DNA from: Augochlora pura
Taxonomy: Eukaryota; Arthropoda; Insecta; Hymenoptera; Halictidae
Direction of reading: 5' to 3'
NCBI RefSeq assembly: GCF_028453695.1
Contig: NC_135776.1
Location: forward strand, 12,780,663 to 12,844,662
Length of the DNA stretch: 64,000 nt
The notes below the pieces were generated by a model that made no database searches, was not told where the DNA came from, and worked only from the letters and a program-made list of their open reading frames with translations. Shown here piece after piece: positions 10,401-21,771 of the stretch. Every line of letters starts with the position of its first letter. Position 1 is the first letter of the stretch. The position numbers and the translations under genes are program-made.

Positions 10401-13046
10401 TTTCCCCCCGTTTCAACGGAAACGGTGACCGTGTTCCCCAGCATTTCTCGATCCACAGTATAATCTTTCTCGAATTACGGTCGATGCGTGGAACGCGAGG
10501 ATTAGCACTTCTTTTAATTAGGAATCGCCAATTTGTATCCGGAGTTCCGTGTTTGTTTTTCGCGAATTATCGATTTAATCGAAGGCAAACCCCGTTCGGT
10601 ACGCTCCATTCAAATAACGTCGAGAATACGCTTTCGACGAATCGGCAAGTTCAAAAAATTACAAAGTCACCACTTGGAATTTTTAAAGAGGTGAGCAAAA
10701 TCTTTTGTCGGCGCTGATTAAATTCGTCGAGTAGCACGATCGTTCTCTCCTGATTTCGGCGACGGCCGTTTTCTTTCCCATAACTCGATTTCGCAGAGCG
10801 AAGTTGCCGATGAGTTTTTCAGGTTGACGAAACTTGAACGATATATTTCGAACCGGGCAAAAAGTTTCGCGAGAATTTCAGCGCTGGCTTACTTCGGGGC
10901 CGGTAGTCTTCGCTTAACAATGACGCACGGCCAAAGTCTTTGCGATCTTCTATCGCCGTCAGCGCAATATATCGCGTGGTACAGTAAACTCTGCCCGAGA
11001 GAGAGTTGATCTTTCAGTTTTCTCGAGTTCCGTCGTTTTAATGAATTCCGGATGGTCCGCTCTGCTTGGCTAGCTAAAGGCAAGGCTTGATCCGCCACTG
11101 ACGTCGCCAGTTCCTCGTAATAAACCCACGCGATCAATTTCGACGCATGTTTTCAGCTTTTCATTAATCGGGCGTCACTATAATAATATTAATAACAATA
11201 ATAATTATAATAATAATAATAATAATATAATATGAAGCTTGTGCCAATTTATTACAAACTCTACAGTTTCCCAAGTAGGTTCTCCAATTTCGCCGACATG
11301 GAATTTTGTCAGCTTCACCGTAATTTGAATTTTCCCCAAGTTTTCCAGTATCTCGCCCATTCTGTTTCGCAACTTGTAAACCTCGTGCACAGTACATAAA
11401 ACTATTTCCCCTCTACTTTTAACGGCATCAATTCGCCAAAAAGCCGGCTCGAGAAAATTTCCCGACATAAAGCCGAACGACGTGTTTGAACTAGGACCGT
11501 GAAACGCGCAACGAAATAATAATCCCTCGGGTGAGAGAATACGACACCAAGGTTCAAGAATTCCAGCGTCGGTTCGTAGACTGTCTCCTTTTCGGAGAAG
11601 AGCCCTGCCCGAAGATCCGTAGATAGACTCCAGACCGTAGATAACATCAACAGCTGGGGTCGCCTAACCGCAGCAGTCTGACACCGTATCGGAATAAACC
11701 CGTTCACCCAGAAAGCGGGCGCCGGGCGTAAGAGGTGTACACGGTGGTAGCGACAAGACCGAGTCCGGGAACAATAATCCTGAAAGCCCGGAAACATCTC
11801 CAAAATTCACTGCTCCGTGGGCAGGAAGCAAACGTTCCCGGAGCAACGATTCCCGGGGGGCATCAATTCGATGGTTTTCCGCGTACGCGCGGTACACTTC
11901 GATCAAACTCGGCGCGCCGCGAGTTAGCTTCGCCCGGAGCCGGTTTAGCTCCCTTTTCCAGCGTTCGACGTCTTATCCCTCTTCGGATCTATCGAGCAGC
12001 CACGATTGGCCGATTAAAGGAAGAGCCGGCTGCTGCCACGGTTATAGGAGGTTATAAAGGAAGGCGAGCAAATTCGTCCACGACATAGGCCGGACTAGCC
12101 CCGGGTAGCAGGGTAGCACGCTTTTAATCACCGGTCGGCTGGATTGCGCTAAACGAGAGGAGACTGCCAGTCGATAGCGGTGACCCGGAGGTTTCACGGG
12201 ACACACCGCCGGGGAAAACAAGGGTTGAAAGCCGCGATGGGGGAGGGGAGGGGGGAAGCGCCCCGACACTGTGCAACCTATCTGCGGTGGAGAAAAAAAA
12301 ACCGGACCGCCAACGCTCTCGTTCCGGCAAAAAGTCTGACGGGGGTTGAATGGAACAATTGAAAGCGGGGTCGCTGTGCCTCGTCGATCGAGAGTTTGCG
12401 TAGCTGACGTTCTTTCTTATCGGGAATTGATAGCAGACCTTGCAACAGTATCGAGACGAGACGGATTTTTGTTTGCCGAATATCGCTCGGGAATACAGTT
12501 GGCTCCAACTTTTCAAACCGGTTGTGGCAAACGGTAGACTTTCTTCGAGAAATAATGTCGTTAAACGTACGAGGTTTAGACCTTGTCCTCGAATTAGGGC
12601 TATAGACGACACTCAATTTCGATATCTTTCGAGCGATACCATTAGTTGGTTCTGAAAGCTCGAGAATGCTTCGAACATTTCGAAAGAGCAGAGAGTAAAC
12701 TCCGTCCACTTACCAGTTGCAACGGTATTGAATTTTGTGAGGACGTCGGCCAGGTAAGCGTTTATACATATATCCTTGAGGGTATCGTTTTCGAGTACCT
12801 GGCAATGTTCCTTCCGCCGAGTAGACGATAAAGCCTCCTTCGAGCAAAGTATGGACCTGGCACAGAACGAAGCATCTCTTAAGTGGTTTTCCTTTTGCTA
12901 CCTTTAATTCGAACAAGTTCGAAACGACCCGACTTTGTGTTTCTTCTCGTCCCGTCGTCCGTCGAGCGGCTCGTAGATCTGGATTAGAGTTGCACCGAAT
13001 ACTGTTTAAAATCGGGGCGGTAATTTGTACCAGGGAAGTCAAATCG
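10401..13046. other. Non-coding stretch upstream of recursive site 1
   Basis: Frames of 143-162 codons on the minus strand (12124-12709) overlap each other and are not recognisable. GCCAGGTAAGC at 12747-12757 is donor-like but has no polypyrimidine tract before it and no supported exon, so I do not call a splice site there. Confidence 0.6.
11180..11232 (+). repeat. (AAT)n microsatellite, imperfect
   Basis: AAT/ATA trinucleotides with interruptions form an A+T-only pocket. They give the poly-Ile open frames on the minus strand. Confidence 0.9.
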
Positions 13047-13093
13047 TAGCGTGACCGTAATCAACCTTTCTTCTATTTCTGTTTCAGGTAAGT
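13047..13093 (+). other. Recursive splice site 1 (ratcheting point)
   Basis: Seen: a run of 18 bases with 16 pyrimidines (13067-13084) is followed by CAG and immediately by GTAAGT, so a strong 3' splice site ending at 13087 abuts a perfect 5' splice site starting at 13088. A branch-point-like CGTAATC lies about 30 nt upstream (near 13056-13062). Known: in Drosophila, the pattern (Y)n-NYAG|GTRAGT marks zero-length exons at which very long introns are removed in successive steps; splicing to the site regenerates a donor for the next step. Inferred: the host gene is on the + strand and its intron spans this position. Nothing comparable is found on the minus strand. A chance acceptor-donor abutment is the alternative, but YAGGTAAGT with such a tract is expected far less than once in 64 kb. 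Confidence 0.75.
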
Positions 13094-13139
13094 CCGACAA
13101 TCTGCTTCTGCCTGCGAACATGATAGGCGGCCCCGTTCC
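13088..13139 (+). other. Candidate recursive-splice (RS) exon, 52 nt
   Basis: The interval begins at the regenerated donor of recursive site 1 and ends at a second donor, GTGAGT at 13140-13145. It could therefore be defined as a small exon before being skipped. One frame is open (AAG TCC GAC AAT ..., reading KSDNLLLPANMIGGPVP); the other two contain stops (TAA at once, or TGA near the end). The length is not a multiple of three, so inclusion would shift the reading frame of a coding transcript. RS exons of this kind are known mainly from vertebrate long introns; in flies most sites are zero-length. It could equally be a chance GTGAGT or, less likely, an ordinary small coding exon starting with GTAAGT. 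Confidence 0.35.
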
Positions 13140-13873
13140 GTGAGTACGATTACTATGAATTATTTGCGCCAGCCCGCATACCGGGGGAACGGCGATACGT
13201 TTGCTAAATAAGTCGCCAGAATTTATTCATCTATTCAGTTCGGCCGAGTGCGTTGATTACCGACGCTCGCGGCGGCAGAGAAAAAATTAGGCCACGTCGC
13301 AGCATGCTTCGGACAAGTATTCATGAATTCTGCGAAACACCGTTTCTGATATTTTATAGCCGGTTGTCGCGCCCATGCAGCCCTTTCAACGCGATAATGC
13401 AGAAAATATGGATTGCAGTTTCATTAGAACTTTGCGGACCAAAAAGGAAGTGCGATCTGGAAGAAGAATCGATTAACATAATTACAAGGACGGCAAAGTA
13501 TTGATTGATCTGCCGATAACGGAGCCGTTTCGATCTGGTTCGCCGTTCGAAATGAAAGGAATCGCGAAAAATTGGCGCAATCGACACCGTGAAACCATAA
13601 ATATCGAATCGAACACTTCTCTAACCTCGTCGAGATTGTTCACCGCCGCGCCGGTTCGCCTTGAGAGATCCACAACGTAAATCACAATTTCCTCGGAGCG
13701 TCTGGCTCCCAGCACGGACAGCCTCGATTCGGCGTTCGATTAAACGATAACGCGTCGCGACGCGAGGCGGCGCGGCACGGCGTCTTCGCGTCGTCGCTTA
13801 TTTAGATATTCAACGACGGTCGGGAAGATATTTCAGTCTATGTAACCGGGAGGATTCATTTTTCCCCGGACGG

Positions 13874-13891
13874 CGTCACGTGTACGTGACG
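13874..13891. promoter_or_regulatory. Interrupted palindrome containing an E-box
   Basis: The arms CGTCACGT and ACGTGACG are perfect reverse complements around a GT spacer. The left half plus spacer forms CACGTG, the bHLH E-box, and both arms carry a GTCACGT/ACGTGAC CRE-like half. It could bind a bHLH-zip or bZIP dimer; no other evidence supports function. Confidence 0.3.
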
Positions 13892-15926
13892 AAAGGGCGC
13901 TGTCACAGGCCGGCGTCGCGACGCGCACGCAATTTCCATCGTCTGCGCCGGGAATATCGCGAATATGCGAATTTCAGAGCGGTCGATCGGGTTGCAGCCG
14001 AGTTGGAATTAAGTTTCATTCGCGATCAGTGGAAACAATCGATTTTCTAAGTCGTAACGCGTACAATAATTTTCGGAAACTTGAACACCACCTGTTTTGA
14101 TTCAATTTATTCCGACACCGGTAAAATTGTTTCGCTGTTATTTTTATTCGATCGATAACATTTTTCCGGATTTTTTGAAAATCGTTGAAAAACGTGCATC
14201 CTTTTTATTAGTTGGAAATTCTACCATACTCTATTTGATTGTCCTGAATTTAATACGAGATAAGGGGTGAATGATTTCATATTTATCGGCATTTCACTGG
14301 TATTTTTTCTCGAATAAATGCTTTTTTCCATTTTTTTTTTGAACTCCAGATTTGTCTCCTCCAGACTGTACAATTTGCAGTTTGTGTTGCCGGGATCAAT
14401 GCGTCGCGAGAGATTGCGTTATCAAACACTTTTTTCATTCCCCAAATTTCTGAACAATTTTCATCCTTTCAAAATGGACGATTGCTGATGTAAAAAAATA
14501 CACGTCGGATATTTTTGCCCGAGCACTATATCATATCGAAAGCGTTGCGCTTTGTGGGAGTTTCACGGGAACGAGCTAACACGATGGTTGGTTACAGGAC
14601 TAGTACACCGAAACGACGTCCGCAGATATTAATGCAATTTTCGGTCGGAAGGAATATTTATAAAAACATTTGACTAGTATTTTTTACGTCGACTACTATG
14701 TTTATCTGTCGAACTTTCGAGGCAAGGCATGGGAAAATGTCTATCGAATATTTGACGAACCTTCCGAGCTGAAAGAATTTTTCAATTACAAAGCGATGCA
14801 CTTTTTAGTTGAAAAGTCTAGAAAACCTATCGGAGAATTTTCGATCGATTGAAACTGCAAGAGCGATTTACAAGTGGAAACGATAAATAAACCAGCGTAT
14901 AGCAGATTCCAACTCCAAATACCCCAATTAAACACGGTAAACCGAGGACCATCGTCGCGCTCATCCCCGAAAACCCGTTCCTGCCTCCATCCAGGGGTTC
15001 GTATCTAATATTTCTGGCTGGAGAGCCAGCGCGGGAATTATTCAAAAGGCCGGGACACACGGGCCACGGCGGATCTTTACATCCATGTTTCTTGCGACGG
15101 GTGCAACGCGTATTAGCATAATATTGGTTCCGAAATATGAGAGAATAGGGCCAACGAGACGGAGTCAATGGGGGTAGGGGCAGCGCGACTAGGTGGAAGG
15201 GGGCTTTCCCAGCCGCCAATAATGCATAAAAGATAAGAGGAGCCTGTCCGAGAGGGACAACGACGAAGAGAGAGAGAGGGTTGGCAGTGAAACTTACCCT
15301 CTCGACGAGCGACCGGAAGGAAAAGGTGGCTGGAGGACGGAACGAGAGACGCGAGGGACGCGGAGAGCGCGAGTGGCAAAAGAGGAGGAGAAAGTTCGGT
15401 GAAACTCTCGCTAGTCCGTCTCCGTGCTTCAAAGTTATTCCGAAGAATTATTGAAAGTCTTCGGACTCCGTCTGCGCGCGACCATCCCCTTTCTCGCCGC
15501 CTTCGGCCAGCCCTGGCGAGTTTAGTTACCCGAGATCCTCCACGGCCTGCTCTCGGCCACCTGGCTGCAGTTTTCCCGTAGGCGAGATAAGACGGGGGTC
15601 GACCCCCCCTCCCCCTCTTCCGGGCTAATGAATGGGATCTTAATGGATGCCGCGTTGTTTACGATTCGAGTTTCTCCGATTAATTACCGGTGTAGACGGA
15701 GCACCCCCGCTTAACACGGTGAACGGCCAACTTTCCGCGGAGCTGCGGCGATCGTCTAACCGTGAACGTCACCGGAGCCTAACTCCGCGTCTCCCCGACA
15801 TGACGCCGACGGCTTTTACACAGCCGCCCGGGTTTTAGTTCCGCCAACTTTTCGACGGTCAGGATCCTTTGGAATTTCTAACAAATTTTTTCCCGAACCG
15901 TACATGCTCGAGGAAAGTCGGGAAGC

Positions 15927-15944
15927 CGCGCGCGCGCGCGCGCG
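15927..15944. repeat. (CG)9 dinucleotide run
   Basis: Nine alternating CG units, able to adopt Z-DNA. Shorter runs occur at 36709-36721 and 40471-40482. Confidence 0.9.
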
Positions 15945-16668
15945 GATAACGTCGAACTGAGTTCAGACCGGGGGAAAGAGATGTTAGCCGGACCCCTGGG
16001 CTTCGGAGTTTCGCGACTCGTCTTTGTTCCGCGGGAGAAAGAGACCAGCTAATCGGTCGTGGACAGGGTGACTCCTGGCTAAAGAATTTTTACCGCTCGC
16101 CACCGTCTTTAATTAAGTTCGCGGCGCCGCGGGAGATCCGCTAACTCGGACACCGCGATTTTTCCTTCTCCGATGTTAACGTTCTTCAAGTCCAATGACG
16201 ACGTAACGTTCCGAGTTTACCGGCGGATTTTTTTTAACTACAAAAGAAGGCTTTATTTCTTTTAACTGGCGAAAAAATCTCTCAACTTCTCGGAAAGCCG
16301 GAAAGGTTAACCAGTAAACGAATTAAAAATCCGCGGTGAATCCCACCGCTGCAGCCAGCGCACGGAGGGACTTCGAATGCGCCACGGCGTTTCATCGGTA
16401 AATGCAGCTAGCGCCAAAGCAAACACGCAAAATGGTCGCTATCTCCAACAGTCCTGAGAGAAGGAAAAACTCCCTGGCTTTCAAGAAACGCCATAGGGGC
16501 GCGTGAATGAAGTCCAGCCGGCAAGGCGATAGGAAGCTGAATTGCCTGTCCGCGGCGAAAAGAGGGAAGCGCAAACAAAGTTGTTATCGTTTAATGCCGC
16601 GCGGTCCGTTGCAACTGGTTTCTCTGGTTGCCGTTCAGACGGTGGCCACCGTGTGCACCTATTCATGC

Positions 16669-16744
16669 GCCTCTCTCTCTCTCTCTCTGTCTCCTTTCTC
16701 CCTCCCTCCCTTTTGTTTTCCGTTTTGCATGCTGCTCCTTGCAG
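16669..16744 (+). repeat. (CT)n tract ending in a strong acceptor-like TTGCAG
   Basis: A CT array (16671-16688) continues as a C/T-rich stretch through CCTCCCTCCC and ends TGCTCCTTGCAG at 16744 with no AG in the last 30 bases. It scores by eye as a good + strand 3' splice site. It has no abutting donor and no coding exon is recognised after it (a stop follows within about 12 codons in the open frame). It is probably a decoy or cryptic acceptor. Confidence 0.6.
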
Positions 16745-17856
16745 AATGCCGCGGCACGGTTTACAAAATTTTCGTATAAGCCCGCGGGGATACGCGCGAG
16801 ATAAACGCTCGGCTTCTTCCAAGAGGCCCGGGGATGCGCCGACGATAAAAGTAAAATTTCGCTACTGCAGCCACGGAAATTCTACCCCCGCTATCTCCAG
16901 GCCAACCCCGCAACCACCTTCGGACAATCGTACCGCGATGCTTCGGGGATATCCCGAATTTAAACGTGTATCGGAACGTATGCGACCGGGACTTATTTTT
17001 GTTGTACGTTTCGGGGATTTGGATATCTGAAACTGGATCTACCGGGAATCGTACGCTTCCCTCGCTCTGGCGAATGGGATCCCGGAGCTTGGCCCTTCTC
17101 GTCTAGACAAAGGATTCCGAAATGAAAACTTGCCCATTGTGGTGGCGAACGGCACGGCATATTTTGCGAGAGCGTAATTTAATTGCCAATTTTTGATTAA
17201 GCTAGTTTTGGTTTCGTAACAGCTGGAACGTTTATAAAGAGATCGAGATTTTATCAATTACTTCTCCTCGATAATTGCTTTGGCTAAACTATAATCGATA
17301 TAAAAGTGCATTCAATTTCATTCCATTATATAGTCTGCTCGTATCATTGTATAAATTATACGGTTTAATAATTTAGTAGCCGCTAACGTTTGGAGCTGGA
17401 ACACGACGAAATGGATATCCCGCGCTGATTATTTAAACTCTCGCTTCTATTTCTGTGAAATACGCTCGCTCTCTTCGCGACTGTAAGAAGAATTGGATGA
17501 AATCGTAATTATTTGTTCGAACGGTTCATCTTTAATTTGTTGAACGCATTGGGTGGATAAAATTACGGTTACTTAGTGGCGGTAATTGATAATAATAATT
17601 CACGAAACACTGATGCGATTTAATTAAGCACTTGAAATTACGTATAATATGACGTAACTTTATCGCACATTACCAATTGACGCACATGCATTATTTTTAA
17701 CGCGCGGGTAATTAATTATACCATAACTCTGCAAACATAAAACTTTGATAGGATTAACGCAAGAGTCGCATCAAAGAGAGTTATTTCTACGAGCAGTGAA
17801 CCCGTGCAATTCCCCCAAATTGCATTGTATTTTTCCTTAAATAATTGTACTCTTTA

Positions 17857-17881
17857 GAAAGTAGTAGAAAGTAGTAGAAAG
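17857..17881 (+). repeat. 10-bp minisatellite
   Basis: GAAAGTAGTA occurs in two full copies and one partial copy in A+T-rich DNA. Confidence 0.8.
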
Positions 17882-18345
17882 GTCTGTTGATAAAACAGCA
17901 ACTCTTGCAATAAAATAACGTAATATTTAAATATTAAAAATCCGTTATAACTGCTGAGGGTGCTAAACAAGAGGGTGCCACTTAATCCTATTCCATTCCC
18001 CGAAATCGACGTAAAGTAAAAAGATTTCCTCTTGCCTCAAATACATTTCTCCATTAGAGAAATCCGAGAACCGGTCTCGCCGGTATCTCGAGCATCGTTT
18101 TCGTATAAATTCGCCGTGGTCCACCAGAAACTCGGTCTCCTAGGTTAGAAATTCCATGAAACGACGCGATCAAAGAAACAATTTCTGAGCAGCGCGCGTT
18201 CCTCCAAGGACAAAGCCGACCCGCCCAAAGAGCCCGCCACCCTCGCGGCCGATCGGCGCTCGATATCCCGCGGGTAACTCGATTCCGGGAACTTTTTCAT
18301 ATTTATAAGAAGACGAGTGCGCGAACGAAGAGCAATTTTTCCAAA

Positions 18346-18361
18346 TAGAGAGAGAGAGAGG
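18346..18361 (+). repeat. (GA)n microsatellite, short
   Basis: Eight GA/AG units. Confidence 0.9.
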
Positions 18362-18487
18362 CAAAGGAGATCAGGGAGACAGGGGATCGAGCACATCGAT
18401 ACGCACCGATCTGCCTAACTGCCTTTAGTTTATTTTCAAACATAATTACCTTTATATTCATCGAATAAGACATGTTCAATTTTTTAA

Positions 18488-18687
18488 CCCTTTGCACTCG
18501 AGTGGCGACTCTGAGGCACCACTAAAATTGTTCTATCACGTTCCAAAAGAATTTTTAAAACTGTTGCTATGGATCACAAGAATCAATTTCATATGTTTAA
18601 CATACACTTTGTCACTTAAAATGGAAATAGTACAAACTAGAAAGATTATTTTAGATTTAAAGTTAAAATGGCTTCGAGTGCAAAGGG
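18488..18687. mobile_element. piggyBac-like MITE, 200 bp
   Basis: Seen: the element is bounded by TTAA on each side (18484-18487 and 18688-18691). Its ends are perfect 14-bp inverted repeats, CCCTTTGCACTCGA at the left and its complement at the right. TTAA target duplication and CCC-starting termini are the hallmarks of the piggyBac superfamily. The interior is A+T-rich, has no transposase frame, and carries a small sub-terminal hairpin (AGTGG ... CCACT). It is therefore a non-autonomous copy that would be mobilised in trans. It differs from the copy at 24322 in everything but the first seven bases of the end. Confidence 0.85.
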
Positions 18688-19109
18688 TTAATACAAATTT
18701 AATCAACTAGTTTGTAGAACCGTAAAAGTTCTTCGAGTCCTTATGAAATGTTAATTAAATCGCTAAAGTCCTTTGTAGCAGCGAGAACTGGCGAAATTTG
18801 TCAAGAGAACACAGTAATTGGCTCCTTCATCCTACAGACTGACCGGTGTCTTTCATCCCCTGACCACGACCGCGGCCTACTCGATGAAAGTTACCAGGTA
18901 CGAAATTATTGTGCCGCGCACAAAGGATAACGCGGTCTCGATGATAGCCGCCACTCCCCGCGTCGAAAGGGTTAGCGGAGCATGGTGAAGTGCCTCCCCA
19001 TTGGTCCACGGGAACACGGTTGCAGCGTGTTTGCAGTGTTCAGAATGGACGAAGGACCCCATTGTCCCGCAGAGCTTGTTTCTATGCAGATGAGATATAC
19101 GAGGATGGA

Positions 19110-19125
19110 CGGACGGACGGACGGA
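19110..19125 (+). repeat. (GGAC)n tetramer array
   Basis: Four GGAC units. Confidence 0.85.
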
Positions 19126-19220
19126 GATTCTCTTTCCTTCGTCCATCCGACACCCTCTCTCGACCCCCCACCCACGTCCGCCCCTTTTACACCCTAGTCC
19201 CTTCTGGCGTTGCTCGTTGC

Positions 19221-19284
19221 CCCCTTTCCCTCCCTCCCTCTTTCTCTTTCTCTCTCTCTCTCTCTCTCTTTCTTTCTCCCTCTT
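19221..19284 (+). repeat. (CT)n / pyrimidine tract
   Basis: CCCTCCCTC units, then a CT array, then CTTTCTTTCTCCCTCTT. A T-rich stretch follows. The next AG (GAAG, 19304) is a poor acceptor. Confidence 0.95.
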
Positions 19285-20172
19285 CGCTTTTTTTCTTTAC
19301 GAAGACGCGTTTATTACCGCAGGACCTCTATAAAGAATCGGACCGGATCGTTTGCTCGTTCAAAGGGATACAGGTGTTTAGGGTGGTCGCCTAACCGAGT
19401 TTAGGGACGCTAAATCCTCCGGTAATTCGCGACCTATGCTCACCCTCAGATTTTAGAGACTTTCAAAAGCAAACCTACCAAAAGCGAGCAGTGTATGTTG
19501 TTTTAGAAAATTGGAAATATTAAACTTACAATTGGTTAGACCTTGTCCGGTCTCGTTTACAGAAACTCGGTAATTATCAGATAAAACCTCCAAAGAATGT
19601 TACCCGTTGTGCCAGTAACTTAAACGCGAATTATCCCTTACGCTAGCAAGCGATTCGAATAGTAGATTCGAACAAGATATCCTCCTCGACGTCCGTTCTG
19701 GTTAATCAAGGCTACTCCGGTAATTAGAAACATTTTTCATTTCCGGTGATTAAAACACGCGCGCCACGTCGCCGGCAGGAGGAGAGCAGGCCGGCCATGG
19801 AATTTAATTAAATCGGCCGTTAATCATGGAAACGGCCATCTCTAATGCACCGATGTCAATTTCTAGTCACTGAAGCCGGGTAAATTAGATCGGGTTCTCG
19901 ATTAAAACGCCATCGTCGAATCCACGTCCGAGAATCTGCATGGAAATCTGCCTAAAAAGAGACAGAAGGACGAAACGGCTTCATTTTTTCGGCTCGCTGT
20001 GCCAGAAGCCTTCTTCTAGGCTGGATAACGGCGGCCGTCTCCTTATTAGCAACTGTCGCGGGGTTCGCGCATCCTCGCTCTTTTTTCCAGTCAGCGGAGA
20101 GGAAAGAGCGTTGGTCGAGAGGCTGGTTTTCGCCTCGTTCCTCTGTTCGGGTTGCAACCCCAACCCCTCGAC

Positions 20173-20201
20173 GCCGAGCCGAGCCGCGCCGAGCCGCGCC
20201 G
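20173..20201 (+). repeat. (CCGAG/CCGCG)n pentamer array
   Basis: Alternating CCGAG and CCGCG units of period five occupy the middle of two overlapping 229-codon frames on opposite strands. This supports reading those frames as artefacts of composition. Confidence 0.85.
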
Positions 20202-20585
20202 TTCCTCCGCGTTCTGTTTCCGCGACGGCTGAATGCGGAGAACAGAACGGAACCAGTGTCCTGGAACAACGGCGGCTGGCGCGGGAGAGGATGCCAGACA
20301 GGGAGGGGCCGGAGAAAACGATGGAAAGATGGAGCGTAGACGCTGCTGCGTTGCAGCTCGGAGTTCGGACTATTGGAAACCGACGAAAGCGGGCCGAAAT
20401 CTATACCACGCTCCGGGCGATCGGTGCCGCGATTGCAACCGATTTGTCGTCGATCGATGCGGGGGTCAAAAGCGACCCGGTAACGCTTTGCACAGGGGTG
20501 AACAGCCTCGCGTATCGAGAACGAGTCGCTTCGAAGCGCAACGTTCCCGCGGAAAGTCGAGCCAGCGCGGCGTTCCGCGCGCGAA

Positions 20586-20601
20586 ATGCTAATGCTAATG
20601 C
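20586..20601 (+). promoter_or_regulatory. Overlapping POU-like octamers
   Basis: The run ATGCTAATGCTAATGC holds two overlapping ATGCTAAT words, close to the POU octamer ATGCAAAT. It sits in GC-rich DNA just before a GTGCATCGCG. It may also be nothing more than a short CTAATG tandem repeat. Confidence 0.25.
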
Positions 20602-21740
20602 ACGTTCGGTGCATCGCGTCCCGGGATAAATTCGCGGACAAGTGGCAACGAGGCGCATACTAGTTAGCGGTTAGTGTGAATTCTAATCCGGCCTCTAAAT
20701 ATTCATTCGGCGCGCGACTCGATTCAGCCACGCCGGGGTTTTATTAACTGCGCGCCCCGGCTGAATTATTGTTCGCCGGCTAATGAATTACCGGGGCTAT
20801 TCGGCTCCTAATCTTTCGCGTGTTCAGACTTTAAAGACCGTATTGTGTGACCGTGTTTCTAATTCTTTCGATCCCGCGCCGTGCTCGGACCTGTGCAATT
20901 TTTTAACCATCCCATTACTCGCAAACCTCGTTTCTTTATCGAATAGGATGCCGCGGTTGAAAATAATGCGGACAAGCTTTGTATCCGATCGCCTGCTTAT
21001 CCTTTGAACGTGTAAATGTTTTAACAAAAATTGTCGACGAGTTTCCCGGTTTTATTTAGCCGATATCGAATCTTTAAATGCAATTTGTTTTCTCACCGGC
21101 TAGGTGCCAAATTGTCCAAGCTTAATTTTTCAAGAAACCAAGTAATAAATTTCTCCGCGAGCCGAACCGCAAAGTACCTACAGTGCTCGCTGAAATTTTA
21201 AGTTCTAAGATCCGAACTTGCCGAATTCCAAAGTTCTTCAGTTTCTAACTCGCTGAATGATTCACAGAAATCCTAACTACACGAGGCCACAGATTATGTA
21301 ACTCTCCGAGCATCCGAGTCCCTAAATTTCTAATTTCGTAACCTAAGCTATCTCGAGTCCTCGACAGGTCGAAAATCGCTAACTCTGCGTACGCGTTTTC
21401 AAAACGCTGGAGCTACGACCAGCATACGTTCCAATTCACAATTCACAATTACACCGTGCACCGAAAGTTTTCTCACGGCCGTATACGAGTCAGTCGGATA
21501 AAAACTCATCGACGGCCGTCGGAAATTAATAACTTAATAACTAGGTGATAAGGCAATAATGCTGTCCAATAAATCAACAGCCATTAAGTCATTTAAACAC
21601 AGCCTTTCCATTAACTTCACTCATTCGTCAACGGCGCGGAGACGAGCGTGCATACATCAAAGCCCCGCACAATGGCCTCCGATATATGCAAACCTGCGAC
21701 CCGGAGTGCATTCACTCGAAACACCCACGCCGCTTGGCGT

Positions 21741-21771
21741 CGCGCCGCGCCGCGCCGCACCGCACCGCGCC
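21741..21771 (+). repeat. (CGCGC/CGCAC)n pentamer array
   Basis: Six units of period five with a C/A alternation run to CGCGCC. Confidence 0.85.

Larger units (their letters stand above)
13146..18483. other. Non-coding stretch with two A+T-rich pockets
   Basis: About 14041-14900 and 17250-18070 are distinctly A+T-rich, with several TAATTA words in the second. A 201-codon minus-strand frame (14827-15432) holds a donor-like GGTAAGT near 15291 on that strand, but no acceptor or protein domain supports an exon. Confidence 0.6.

Noticed and set aside
12747..12757. Donor-like GCCAGGTAAGC
   Set aside because: No polypyrimidine tract upstream, so it is not a recursive site; no supported exon ends there.
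15280..15300. Minus-strand GGTAAGT inside a 201-codon frame
   Set aside because: No acceptor or domain, and strand opposite to the recursive sites; a chance donor.
19940..20641. Two 229-codon open frames on opposite strands
   Set aside because: Complete antisense overlap in GC-rich DNA with a pentamer array; neither is recognisable.
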